Positions 9,546 through 17,294 of a stretch of 44,102 nucleotides of DNA are shown here, one piece after another. Source of the stretch: JBKHXF01 sp046566145 (GTDB lineage Bacteria; Actinomycetota; Nitriliruptoria; Nitriliruptorales; Nitriliruptoraceae); contig JBKHXF010000001.1 of assembly GCA_046566145.1 (NCBI GenBank), positions 1 to 44,102 on the forward strand. Direction: 5' to 3'. The position numbers were made by a program, and so were the translations under genes. How positions within the stretch are numbered: the stretch's first letter is position 1; the number at the start of each line of letters is the position of its first letter. Under the pieces are notes generated by a model. The model worked only from the letters and a program-made list of their open reading frames with translations. It had not been told where the DNA came from and did not search any database.

Positions 9546-10501
9546 GGGGCTGCCTCCTCGAGCGGCTCGGCCGCGTGGCCGGTGAGCGTCAGGAACACGT
9601 CGTCGAGCGTGGGACGGCGCAGGCCGACGTCGAGGACCTCGACGCCAGCGGCGTCGAGGTCGCGCAGCGCGGCGGTCAGCGCCCGTGCGCCACCCTCGAC
9701 CGGGACGGTCAGCGTCCGGGTGTGCTCCTCGACCCCGATCTCGCCGACCGCGAGCGTGGTCAGGACCTCGCGCGCCCGACCGAGCTCGTCCGCGCGGGCG
9801 GTGGTGACCTCGACCCGGTCGCCGCCGACCTGCGACTTGAGGTCGTCGGCCGTGCCGCGGGCGATGGCCCGGCCCTGGTCGATGACCATGATGTCGTCGG
9901 CGAGCTGGTCGGCCTCCTCGAGGTACTGCGTCGTGAGCAGCAGCGTGGTGCCACGGCCGACGAGCTCGCGGATGACGCCCCACAGCTCGACGCGGCTGCG
10001 CGGGTCGAGCCCGGTGGTGGGTTCGTCGAGGAACAGCACCCCCGGCTCCGCGACGAGCGCGCCGGCGAGGTCGAGCCGCCGGCGCATGCCGCCCGAGTAG
10101 GTCTTGACCGGGCGGTCGCCGGCCTCGACGAGGTCGAACCGCTCCAGCAGTTCCCGCGCTCGCGCCCGGCTCGGCTGCCGCCCGAGGTGGTAGAGGCGGC
10201 CGATCATGTCGAGGTTCTCGAACCCGGTGAGGGTCTCGTCGACCGCCGCGTACTGCCCCGAGAGGCCGATGCGCCGGCGGACCTCCTGCGGCTCGGCGAG
10301 CACGTCGGCGCCGGCGACGACGGCCCGACCGGCGTCGGGCCGGACCAGGGTCGTCAGGATGGAGACGGCCGTGGTCTTGCCCGCGCCGTTGGGCCCGAGC
10401 AGCCCGAGCACCGTCCCCTCCGGGACGTCCAGGTCGAGCCCCGCCAGCGCCGTCACGTCCCCGTACCGCTTGACCAGCCCCTCGGCCTCGATGGTCGACA
10501 C
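9542..10501 (-). CDS. ABC exporter ATP-binding protein (DrrA-like)
   Basis: A 319-residue ATPase with Walker A GPNGAGKTT, signature YSGGMRRRLD, Walker B VLFLDEPTTGLDP and H-loop LLTTQYLEEAD. The extended C-terminal domain with RRPTLDDVFLTLTGH is the hallmark of DrrA-family subunits. It powers the permease encoded just downstream. The GTG at 10501 has GAGGAG about 9 nt upstream. The nearest upstream gene (TerC family) ends 113 nt away, so this is likely the first gene of its unit. Confidence 0.93.
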   Translation of the reverse strand: MSTIEAEGLVKRYGDVTALAGLDLDVPEGTVLGLLGPNGAGKTTAVSILTTLVRPDAGRAVVAGADVLAEPQEVRRRIGLSGQYAAVDETLTGFENLDMIGRLYHLGRQPSRARARELLERFDLVEAGDRPVKTYSGGMRRRLDLAGALVAEPGVLFLDEPTTGLDPRSRVELWGVIRELVGRGTTLLLTTQYLEEADQLADDIMVIDQGRAIARGTADDLKSQVGGDRVEVTTARADELGRAREVLTTLAVGEIGVEEHTRTLTVPVEGGARALTAALRDLDAAGVEVLDVGLRRPTLDDVFLTLTGHAAEPLEEAAP

Positions 10502-10614
10502 CGTCGCCTGCTCCTCGTGGTGGTGACCGCGGAACGGTACTCAGCGCCGGCGACACGCGAGCGCAGTCGAGGTGACGAGCCCGTGGCCCGCGGGTGACCG
10601 TCCGGTGACGGCCG

Positions 10615-11697
10615 TCAGTGGTCCACGGGCTGCGACGTCGGCGTGGCCTCGCCGGAGCCGTCCCCGGGCCCACCCTCGGGTCCATCGTGCGACGGCTTGC
10701 CAGCCGTGAGGACCCAGGACCCGGCCTCGTGGTCCCGCCGGTCGGCCCGCAGCGAGGCGACGATGGCGATCGTCAGGATCGCGGCGATCACGCTCACGGA
10801 GATGGCGATCGGGAGGTGGTAGACCTCGAGCAGCATCATCTTGGCGCCCACGAAGGCGAGGATCGCGGCGAGCCCGCGGTCGAGGTAGCGGAACCGGTCC
10901 TTCATCCCGGCGAGGGCGAAGTACAGGGCCCGAAGGCCGAGGATCGCGAACGCGTTGGACGCGAAGACGAGGAACGGCTCGCGGCTGACCGCCAGGATGG
11001 CCGGGACCGAGTCGACGGCGAAGACGACGTCGGTCGCCTCGACGAGGATGAGGACGGCGAACAGCGGCGTCGCGAGCAGCTGGCCGCTGCGGCGCGTGAA
11101 CAGCTTCTGCCCGTCGTACTCGTTGGTGGACGGGACGACCCGCCGCACCAGCTTCAGGATCGGGTTCTCCTCGGGGTGCACGTCGGCCCCGTCGTGCTTC
11201 AGCATCCGGTAGGCGGTGACGAGCAGCAGCGCACCGAAGACGTAGAGGATCCAGTCGAAGCGCTCGAGCAGGGCGACACCGGCGAAGATGAAGATGGCCC
11301 GGAGCACCAGCGCGCCGAAGACGCCCCAGAACAGCACGCGGAACTGGTACTTGTTGGGCACCCCGAAGTAGCTGAAGATCACGGCCCACACGAACACGTT
11401 GTCGACCGAGAGGCTCTTCTCGATCAGGTAGCCGCCGTAGTACTCACCGGCGGCGGCCCACCCGAACGAGAACGCGACGACGAGGCCGAACAGCAGGCCG
11501 ACGCCGATCCAGACGGCGGACTCGATGCTGGCCTCGCGGATCGAGATGTCGTGCGGGGTGCGGTGGACCAGGAACAGGTCCAGCAGCAGCATCGCGACGA
11601 TGGCGCCGACGAGGGCCGTCCAGGCCCAGCCGGGCACGTCGAGGTCGACGTAGCGGAGGTTGGAGGTCGCGGACTCGGCCGCGAGCAGGAGCGACAC
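10615..11697 (-). CDS. TerC/Alx-family integral membrane protein (probable Mn2+ exporter)
   Basis: A 360-residue polytopic membrane protein. The paired motifs SLSVDNVFVWAVIF and ATDVVFAVDSVPAILAVS, each with acidic residues inside membrane helices, define the TerC family. Family members named Alx, MeeY or YkoY export manganese or help metallate secreted enzymes. The frame extends to 11907, but the GTG at 11697 follows AGAGGA and begins a normal N-terminus; the 'extension' is actually the riboswitch. A yybP-ykoY aptamer directly upstream links expression to Mn2+, which fits an export role. The His/Asp/Gly-rich C-terminal tail is cytosolic or periplasmic; topology not settled. Confidence 0.93.
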   Translation of the reverse strand: MSLLLAAESATSNLRYVDLDVPGWAWTALVGAIVAMLLLDLFLVHRTPHDISIREASIESAVWIGVGLLFGLVVAFSFGWAAAGEYYGGYLIEKSLSVDNVFVWAVIFSYFGVPNKYQFRVLFWGVFGALVLRAIFIFAGVALLERFDWILYVFGALLLVTAYRMLKHDGADVHPEENPILKLVRRVVPSTNEYDGQKLFTRRSGQLLATPLFAVLILVEATDVVFAVDSVPAILAVSREPFLVFASNAFAILGLRALYFALAGMKDRFRYLDRGLAAILAFVGAKMMLLEVYHLPIAISVSVIAAILTIAIVASLRADRRDHEAGSWVLTAGKPSHDGPEGGPGDGSGEATPTSQPVDH

Positions 11698-11741
11698 CCG
11701 AGGTTCCTCTTCGGTCGTGGTGGACGTGCGGACACCATCGA

Positions 11742-11832
11742 TCCGAAGGTCTCCCCCAGCGCCGAGGGCGCCGCCACGACCGGGCACGGGACCGGGATGA
11801 CGATCGTGGCTGTCGGGGTACTCCCCTCCAGA
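11742..11832 (-). promoter_or_regulatory. yybP-ykoY manganese riboswitch upstream of the TerC gene
   Basis: On the minus strand the 5' box GGAGGGGAGTA (11819-11829) and the 3' box GAGACCTTCGGA (11742-11753) are the two conserved parts of the yybP-ykoY aptamer. TCTGGAGG (11825-11832) pairs with CCTTCGGA (11742-11749) as P1. The same CTTCGG can instead pair with CCGAAG (11709-11714), which overlaps the start of the ribosome-binding site. Between them TCG/CGA and TGGTG/CACCA extend the stem to 14 bp with two bulged A residues. This is a plausible translational switch: Mn2+ stabilises P1 and frees the site. Confidence 0.82.
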
Positions 11833-11925
11833 ACGCTCAGGACGGTACCGGACCGCACCGCGGTGCGGTCTCTCGGACGGCCACCGTCCCGGCGCACGGG
11901 CGCACAAGCGCGACCCGGGGTCACC

Positions 11926-11960
11926 GACGAGGGCCCGGCGCGTCGCGCCGGGCCCTCGTC
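11926..11960 (-). terminator. Terminator after tig
   Basis: GACGAGGGCCCGGCGC and its exact complement form a 16-bp stem with a 3-base loop, beginning 18 nt past the tig stop codon. No U-tract follows. Confidence 0.8.
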
Positions 11961-11978
11961 ACGTCAGCGACCGCAGGG

Positions 11979-13460
11979 TCACTCCTCCTCGGCGTCCTCC
12001 GTGGAGTCGACCGAGCCGGGGCTGTCCACCGAGTCGGGCGAGTCGGGGCTGTCGACCGACTCCGGCGAGTCCGGGGAGTCCGGGCTGTCGACCGAGCCCT
12101 CGGTGGCGGCCTCGTCGGCGAGCGACGGGTCCTTCTCGAGGCCGACCTCGATCAGGACCTCCTGCGACGGCGCGCCCTCGATGACGGCGGCGTCGACGAT
12201 GGCGTCGATGGTCTTGCGGCGCAGGATGTCGCCGACCAGCGCGCCGACCGACCCCTGCTGCTGGATGATCTGGGCGACCTGCTGCGGCGCCATGTTGTTC
12301 TGCCGCGCGTGGCGGACGATCTCCGTGTCGACGTCCTCGCCGGTGACCTCGATGCCGAGGTCCTCCGCGAGCTGGTCGAGCACGAGCTGGGCCTTGACCG
12401 TGTTGGTCGCCTGCTCGCGGGCCTGCTCGGCGTACTCCTCGGCGGTGGTGCCCTCCATCGCGTAGAGCGCGTCGACGTCGAGGCCGTACTGCTCGGCCTG
12501 GTGCTCGACCCGGTGGATGCGGGCCTCGACCTCGTTCTCGACCATCGCTGGCGGCAGCGGCAGGTCGATCTTGGCGAGGTACGCCTCGAGGACACGGCCA
12601 CGCATGTCGCCGCGCGCGGCGATGATCCGCTGGCGCAGCAGGGAGGTGCGGATGTCCGCACGGAGCTCGTCGAGGGTGTCGAACTCGCTGGCGGTCGCGG
12701 CGAAGTCGTCGTCGAGGGCCGGGAGCGTCTTCTCGCGGACGTCCTTGACCTGGACGGTGAACTCGGCCTCGGCGCCGCCGTGCTCCGGGTACTCGTCGGG
12801 GAGCGTGTCGGTGTAGGTCAGCTCGTCGCCGGCGGAGGCACCGACGAGGACCTCGTCGAGCTTCGGCGTCACGCCGCCCGAGCCGACCTCGTACAGCGCG
12901 TCGGAGGCGGTGGCGTCCTCGAGGGGCTCGCCGGCGACGGCGACCGACAGGTCGAGGGTGACGTAGTCACCGGTCCTCGCGGCCCGCTCGACCTCGTCGA
13001 CCTCGGCGAAGCGCTCGCGCATCTGCTGCAGCTGCGCGGTGACGGCGTCGTCGTCGACGTCCCACTCCGGGTAGGTCACGCCGATGCCCTCGTGGTCCGG
13101 CGCGTCGAACTCGGGGCGGACCTGGACGGTCGCCACGAACGAGCACCCGTCCTTCTCGTCGAAGGTGAGCGTCTCGAAGTCGATGTCGGGCATCGCGACG
13201 GGGAGGAGCTCCGTCCGGTCGAGCGCCTCGGAGTAGTACTCGTCGAGGGCGTTCTCCATCGCGGTCTGGGCGATGGCCCCCTGGCCGATGCGCTGCTCGA
13301 TCAGCTTGCGCGGCGCCTTGCCCGGACGGAACCCGGGGAGGTTGACCTGCTTCGCGATCTCGCGGGCGGCGGCGTCGAACGCCTTCTTCACCCGGGCCGG
13401 CTCGACCTCGACGGTGAGCTTGACCTGGACCGGGTCGATGGTCTCGACGGACGTCTTCAT
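11979..13460 (-). CDS. tig: Trigger factor (ribosome-associated chaperone, peptidyl-prolyl isomerase)
   Basis: A 493-residue protein. The N-terminal ribosome-binding domain (about 1-145) contains the signature GFRPGKAPRKLIEQRIG, then comes an FKBP-like domain with GDYVTLDLSV (about 155-240) and the helical chaperone arms. The ATG at 13460 gives the usual MKTSVETIDPVQVKL start. It binds L23 at the exit tunnel and shields nascent chains. The last 45 or so residues are an unusual acidic Ser-Pro-Asp-Val tail (repeats of VDSPDSP) ending EDAEEE, longer than in most homologues. A strong terminator follows, isolating it from the TerC gene. Confidence 0.97.
   Translation of the reverse strand: MKTSVETIDPVQVKLTVEVEPARVKKAFDAAAREIAKQVNLPGFRPGKAPRKLIEQRIGQGAIAQTAMENALDEYYSEALDRTELLPVAMPDIDFETLTFDEKDGCSFVATVQVRPEFDAPDHEGIGVTYPEWDVDDDAVTAQLQQMRERFAEVDEVERAARTGDYVTLDLSVAVAGEPLEDATASDALYEVGSGGVTPKLDEVLVGASAGDELTYTDTLPDEYPEHGGAEAEFTVQVKDVREKTLPALDDDFAATASEFDTLDELRADIRTSLLRQRIIAARGDMRGRVLEAYLAKIDLPLPPAMVENEVEARIHRVEHQAEQYGLDVDALYAMEGTTAEEYAEQAREQATNTVKAQLVLDQLAEDLGIEVTGEDVDTEIVRHARQNNMAPQQVAQIIQQQGSVGALVGDILRRKTIDAIVDAAVIEGAPSQEVLIEVGLEKDPSLADEAATEGSVDSPDSPDSPESVDSPDSPDSVDSPGSVDSTEDAEEE
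12000..12100 (-). repeat. Low-complexity repeat encoding the acidic tail of trigger factor
   Basis: Irregular repeats of the codons for Asp-Ser-Pro and Val-Asp-Ser (GACTCCCC/GTCGACAG-type units on the minus strand) encode the trigger-factor tail. The reading frame is kept throughout, so copy-number change would only lengthen or shorten the tail. Confidence 0.6.
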
Positions 13461-13614
13461 GTGGTGGCGGCCTTCGGGGGTGGACCGCCGCGGTCGCGGG
13501 CGCGCCGGGGGCGCACGCGCAGGCGGCGGGGCTGACGGTGGAGAGGCGCGCGTCGGCCGGGGAGGTGGTCACCTGTGGCCGGGCGCGCGACCCGCGGGGC
13601 GCGCGGATGCGCGA

Positions 13615-13638
13615 CGCGACCGGACGCTCCCGGTCGCG
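13615..13638. other. Inverted repeat in the tig upstream region
   Basis: CGCGACCGG and CCGGTCGCG are perfect 9-base arms around a 6-base spacer, about 155 nt upstream of tig. It could be an operator or a leader hairpin; nothing else recognisable lies between tig and tRNA-Pro. Confidence 0.35.
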
Positions 13639-13711
13639 GAGGCGCGATGGTGGCACCTGCGCGCGCGGAAGTCCATCCGACGGCCGGCGCGGTGCGGCCC
13701 GGGCGCGGCGG

Positions 13712-13717
13712 TAGCCT
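13712..13717 (+). promoter_or_regulatory. Putative -10 box (TAGCCT) of tRNA-Pro
   Basis: TAGCCT ends 11 nt before the mature tRNA-Pro. An identical hexamer has identical spacing before tRNA-Gly. Confidence 0.5.
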
Positions 13718-13728
13718 CCCGCGGTCGA

Positions 13729-13805
13729 CGGGGCGTGGCGCAGCTTGGTAGCGCACCTGCTTTGGGAGCAGGGGGTCGTCGGTTCGAATCCGGCCGCCCC
13801 GACCA
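13729..13805 (+). tRNA. tRNA-Pro (anticodon TGG)
   Basis: The full cloverleaf is present. The acceptor arm is CGGGGCG/CGCCCCG, the anticodon stem CCTGC/GCAGG holds the loop TTTGGGA with anticodon TGG, and the T loop is TTCGAAT. The discriminator A is followed by an encoded CCA (13803-13805). It reads CCA/CCN proline codons. Confidence 0.97.
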
Positions 13806-13823
13806 GGTTCAGGCCAGCAGCGG

Positions 13824-13829
13824 TAGCCT
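13824..13829 (+). promoter_or_regulatory. Putative -10 box (TAGCCT) of tRNA-Gly
   Basis: TAGCCT ends 11 nt before tRNA-Gly, the same sequence and spacing as at tRNA-Pro, so each tRNA probably has its own promoter despite lying only 35 nt apart. Confidence 0.5.
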
Positions 13830-13840
13830 GCGGGCCGCTC

Positions 13841-13911
13841 GCGGGTGTAGCTCAATGGTAGAGCTCCAGTCTTCCAAACTGGTGACGAGGGTTCGATTCC
13901 CTTCACCCGCT
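13841..13911 (+). tRNA. tRNA-Gly (anticodon TCC)
   Basis: The acceptor arm is GCGGGTG/CACCCGC. The anticodon stem CCAGT/ACTGG holds the loop CTTCCAA with anticodon TCC, and the T loop is TTCGATT. The discriminator is T, and CCA is not encoded. It reads GGA/GGG glycine codons. Confidence 0.97.
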
Positions 13912-13976
13912 CTCTCCGACGTCCGTCCCGTCCGGGCAGACGCCGACCAGCGTCCCCGACGAGCGAGGAGCGGCCC

Positions 13977-15377
13977 GTGGGCACCCGTCGGATCTCCGTC
14001 GACTACCTGGTGGTCGGCAGCGGCGCGGCCGGGATGGCGTTCACCGACGCTCTCCTGACGCACGCCCCACAGGCCGAGGTCGCGCTGGTCGACCGTCGGC
14101 ACGCCCCCGGCGGCCACTGGAACGACGCGTACGCGTTCTGTCGGCTCCACCAGGCATCGGCGTTCTACGGCGTGGACTCGCTCCCCCTGGGCGACGACAC
14201 GATCGACGCCACCGGCCTCAACCGCGGCAGCCACGAGCGTGCGACGGCTGCCGAGATCCGCGGCTACTACCAGCGGGTCCTCGACCACCAACTCCTGCCC
14301 ACGGGTCGGCTGCGGTACCTCCCGATGTCGGAGCACGTGGGCGGCGGCACGATCGTCTCGCGCGTCACGGGCACACGGACCGACGTCGAGGTCCGGCGCA
14401 GGGTCGTCGACGCGCACCATCTCGCGCCGACGATCCCCGCGACCACACCCCCGCCGTTCGAGGTCGCGCCGGACGCGATGTGCATCACCGTGAACGAGCT
14501 CACCGAGCTCGCGCGGCCCGGCGCCGGCTACGTCGTCATCGGCGGTGGCAAGACCGCCATGGACGCGATCATCTGGCTCCTGGACCAGGCGATCGACCCC
14601 GACGACATCCAGTGGATCAAGCCCCGGGAGCAGTGGCTCACCAACCGCGAGTACTACGCGCCGCTGGACCGGGCCTGGACCGGGGTCGAGAGCGCGTCCC
14701 ACTACGCCGAGGCCGCGGCGCGGGCCGAGACCCTCGACGACTTCTACGCCGCGCTCCGCGACCAGGAGGTCCTCGTCCAGGTCGACGAGGAGGTCGCGCC
14801 CACGATGGCCCACGCGCCGACCATCAACCACCTCGAGCTCGAGCAGCTGCGCCGCGTGCGGGACGTGGTCCGCCTCGGACGCGTCCGTCGGATCACGGCG
14901 GACGTGATCGAGCTCGACCAGGGCACCGTCCCCACCCACCGGGACCGCGTGCACGTGCACTGCGCCGCGTCCGGTGCCCCACGTCGCCCCACACGGCCGG
15001 TGTTCACCGACGACGAGATCACGCTCCAGCCGATCCGGTGGAACCAGCCGTGCCTGAGCGCTGCGGTGACCGGCTACCTCGAGGCGACGCGGGACGACCT
15101 CGAGGAGAAGAACCGGCTCTGCCCACCCCACGCCTACGCCGACACCCCCCTCGAGTGGGCGGCGACGGTGCTGCACTCCATGAAGCTCGACATGGTGTGG
15201 GGAGCGGACCCGGACGTCGAGGCCTACACGTACGGGACCCGGCTGAACCCGGTCCGCGGCTGGAAGGACCAGCTTGGGGAGCCCCGGGTCGATGCGGCGA
15301 TCCAGCGACTGCTCGCCAACCTCGAGGGGGGCGTGGCGAACCTCGAGTCGCTCACCGGGGCGGTCCGGGGAGCCTGA
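13977..15377 (+). CDS. FAD-dependent pyridine-nucleotide oxidoreductase-like flavoprotein
   Basis: A 466-residue protein with two dinucleotide-binding folds. The first is at the N-terminus (YLVVGSGAAGMAFTDALL, FAD) and the second is near residue 180 (YVVIGGGKTAMDAIIWLL, probably NAD(P)H). The pattern resembles flavin monooxygenases and Pyr_redox_3 proteins rather than disulfide reductases, since no CxxxxC redox pair is present. The GTG at 13977 has GAGGAG 7 nt upstream. The next gene, a probable selenoprotein peroxiredoxin, starts 67 nt downstream on the same strand without a terminator, so the two may be co-transcribed and redox-linked. Substrate unknown. Confidence 0.8.
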   Translation: MGTRRISVDYLVVGSGAAGMAFTDALLTHAPQAEVALVDRRHAPGGHWNDAYAFCRLHQASAFYGVDSLPLGDDTIDATGLNRGSHERATAAEIRGYYQRVLDHQLLPTGRLRYLPMSEHVGGGTIVSRVTGTRTDVEVRRRVVDAHHLAPTIPATTPPPFEVAPDAMCITVNELTELARPGAGYVVIGGGKTAMDAIIWLLDQAIDPDDIQWIKPREQWLTNREYYAPLDRAWTGVESASHYAEAAARAETLDDFYAALRDQEVLVQVDEEVAPTMAHAPTINHLELEQLRRVRDVVRLGRVRRITADVIELDQGTVPTHRDRVHVHCAASGAPRRPTRPVFTDDEITLQPIRWNQPCLSAAVTGYLEATRDDLEEKNRLCPPHAYADTPLEWAATVLHSMKLDMVWGADPDVEAYTYGTRLNPVRGWKDQLGEPRVDAAIQRLLANLEGGVANLESLTGAVRGA

Positions 15378-15444
15378 GCACCCGGGAACATCGAGCGCAC
15401 CCGCGAGGTTCGCCCCGACGACCGTCCGCACCCAGGAGACCGAC

Positions 15445-16005
15445 GTGCCCGACGCCCCCCGCCCCGGCGACCCCGCCCCCGAGCTCGCCCTGCCCACACT
15501 GTCCGGCGAGGTGACGGCGCTGCGGGACCTGCAGGGCCGGCCCGTGCTGGTCAGCTTCCTGCGCCACGCCGGCTGACTGCTGTGCCGTGCGCACCTCGTG
15601 AAGGTGCGCGACAGCTGGGACCGCATCGGGCCGACGAGTGCGGCGGCCCTGTTCGTCGTGCAGGACGAGCCCGACCTCGTCCGCCGCACGATGCTCGACG
15701 GGATCGACGTCGAGGCCCTGCCGTTCCCCGTCCTCGTCGACCGCGACCGCACCGCCTACGACGCATGGGGGCTCGCCCGCATCCCGTGGTGGCGGCTGTG
15801 GCTCGACCCCGGCGTCTGGAAGGGCTACCTCGAGCAGCTCCGTGCCGGCGAGTCGCTGAAGGCCAGCGGCGAGGACCCGTACCAGCTGGGCGGGGACTTC
15901 GTGGTCGCCCCCGACGGCACCGTCGCATGGAGCCGGCCGCAGGTGCGCGACGACCGACCACCCGTCGGCGAGCTCCGAACCATCCTCCGCGGGCTGGCCG
16001 GCTGA
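15445..16005 (+). CDS. Probable selenoprotein: peroxiredoxin-like (AhpC-TSA_2) protein with Sec44 in a UxxC motif
   Basis: The frame from GTG 15445 (AGGAG 6 nt upstream) to the stop at 16003-16005 encodes 186 residues if the in-frame TGA at 15574-15576 is read as selenocysteine. The context is SFLRHAG-Sec-LLCRAHL, matching the FxRHFGCxxCR motif of AhpC-TSA_2/peroxiredoxin-like proteins with Sec in place of the first Cys. Family features continue intact after the TGA, including PFPVLVDRDRTAYDAWGL and GEDPYQLGGDFVVAPDG, up to DDRPPVGEL. A hairpin fitting the bacterial SECIS begins right after the TGA. Predicted role is thiol/selenol peroxidase or disulfide reductase. A naive gene caller would start at GTG 15598 and lose the active site. 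The alternative is a TGC-to-TGA nonsense mutation or sequencing error. Confidence 0.78.
15577..15617 (+). promoter_or_regulatory. Candidate bacterial SECIS element
   Basis: Immediately 3' of the in-frame TGA, GCGCACCT (15589-15596) pairs perfectly with AGGTGCGC (15602-15609) around the loop CGTGA. Below it GCTGT (15579-15583) pairs with ACAGC (15611-15615). The apical loop starts 20 nt after the TGA and has G at its second position, both as required by the published bSECIS model (loop 16-37 nt away, G among the first two loop bases). Confidence 0.7.
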
Positions 16006-16049
16006 CGCCCCGGCGCACCTCGGGTCGGGGCCGGTCCCCGCACCCCGAC

Positions 16050-16055
16050 TAGCGT
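16050..16055 (+). promoter_or_regulatory. Putative -10 box (TAGCGT) of the ynjB-like operon
   Basis: ACTAGCGTCCCCG lies 60 nt upstream of the binding-protein ATG. A near-identical ATAGCGTCCCCG precedes the Ser/Thr kinase gene, suggesting shared promoter usage. Confidence 0.4.
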
Positions 16056-16115
16056 CCCCGCGCGACGGCACCCGGTCCCCCGGCCGCGGGCCGCACCCGA
16101 CCCAGAGGCATCCCC

Positions 16116-17294
16116 ATGCGCTCCCGCACCGCCCGGCGGCTCGCCGGCCTGCTGACCTCCCTCGCGCTCGCCGCGACCGCCTGCGCCGGCGGCGCGTCCG
16201 ACCCGGAGGCCGGCGGCGGGGACCTCGACCTCTCCGACTGGGCGTCGGTCGAGGAGGCCGCGCAGGGCCAGACCGTCCGCTGGTGGCTGTTCGGTGGCGA
16301 CGACCGCATCAACGCCTACCTCGACGAGCACGTCGTGCCGGCCGCGGCCGAGCTCGGCGTCACCCTCGAGCGCGTCCCGATCACCGACACGGCGGACGCG
16401 GTGCAGCGTGTGCTGTCCGAGGCCCGCGCGGAGGCCGACGAGTCCAGCGTCGACATGATCTGGATCAACGGCGAGAACTTCGCGGCCGGCAAGGAGGCCG
16501 GGCTGTGGGCGGAGGGCTGGGCCACCCGGCTGCCCAACCACGCCCTCGTCGACGCCGACGCCGTCGACACCGACTTCGGCGTGCCGGTCGAGGGCATGGA
16601 GTCCGCGTGGTCGCGGGCCCTGTTCGTGTACGCGCACGACACGGCCCGCACGCCCGAGCCGCCCCGGTCGTTCACCGAGCTGCTCGAGTACGCGCGCGCC
16701 AAACCCGGCCGGGTGACCTACCCGGCGCCGCCGGACTTCACCGGCTCGGCGTTCGTCCGGCAGGCCGTCGCGGAGCTCGGCGAGGACGAGGCGTTCGCGC
16801 TGCTCGCCGAGCTCACCCCGCTGCTGTGGCGCGAGGGCCAGGCGTTCCCGGAGAACGAGGCCGAGCTGAACCAGCTCTTCGCCGACGGCCAGGTCGACCT
16901 CGCCATGAGCTACGACCCGGCGTTCGTCCAGACCGCGGTGGCGCAGGGGTCGTTCCCGGAGACCGCCCGACCGTTCACCTTCACCGCCGGCACGCTGCAG
17001 AACACCTCGTACGTGACGATCCCAGCCCGGTCGGCGTCCTTCGCCGGCGCGCTCGTCGTCGCGAACCTGCTCCTCGACCCGACCCTGCAGGCCATCAAGG
17101 CCGACCCGGACGTCCTCGGCGTGCCGACGGTGCTCGACCTCGACCGGCTCGAGGACGACGCCCGTACGGCGTTCACCGACGCCGTGGACAGCCCCCACCT
17201 GCTGACCGACTTCGGTCCGCTGCTCGACGAGCTCGCCGTCGACCGGGTCGAGGCGCTCGAGCAGCGCTGGCAGCGCGAGGTGCTGACCCCGTGA
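16116..17294 (+). CDS. ABC transporter substrate-binding lipoprotein, YnjB-like
   Basis: 392 residues. A twin-Arg-poor signal sequence with RRLAGLLTSLALAATAC ends in a lipobox-like site at Cys23, so the mature protein is probably a lipoprotein. The body (TVRWWLFGGDDRINAYLDEHVVPAAAELGV, VDMIWINGENF, PPDFTGSAFVRQAV) matches the YnjB-type extracellular binding proteins. Its stop overlaps the ATPase start by four bases. The two permease genes lie 3.3 kb downstream, beyond a flavoprotein and a reversed gene. E. coli ynjBCD has no established substrate, so none is assigned here. Confidence 0.85.
   Translation: MRSRTARRLAGLLTSLALAATACAGGASDPEAGGGDLDLSDWASVEEAAQGQTVRWWLFGGDDRINAYLDEHVVPAAAELGVTLERVPITDTADAVQRVLSEARAEADESSVDMIWINGENFAAGKEAGLWAEGWATRLPNHALVDADAVDTDFGVPVEGMESAWSRALFVYAHDTARTPEPPRSFTELLEYARAKPGRVTYPAPPDFTGSAFVRQAVAELGEDEAFALLAELTPLLWREGQAFPENEAELNQLFADGQVDLAMSYDPAFVQTAVAQGSFPETARPFTFTAGTLQNTSYVTIPARSASFAGALVVANLLLDPTLQAIKADPDVLGVPTVLDLDRLEDDARTAFTDAVDSPHLLTDFGPLLDELAVDRVEALEQRWQREVLTP

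Noticed and set aside
11698..11907. N-terminal extension of the TerC-family protein
   Set aside because: The translation is Arg/Gly/Pro-rich without homology, and the DNA is accounted for by a riboswitch; a good ribosome-binding site fixes the start at 11697.
13809..15752. 647-residue open frame on the minus strand opposite the flavoprotein gene
   Set aside because: Low-complexity Arg/Gly/Val-rich translation with no domain; mirror image of a clear flavoprotein on the other strand and runs through both the tRNA-Gly gene and the Sec codon region.
15598..16005. Separate 135-residue gene starting at GTG 15598
   Set aside because: No ribosome-binding site, lacks the N-terminal thioredoxin strand and active site, and its start lies in the SECIS loop; it is the C-terminal part of the Sec protein.
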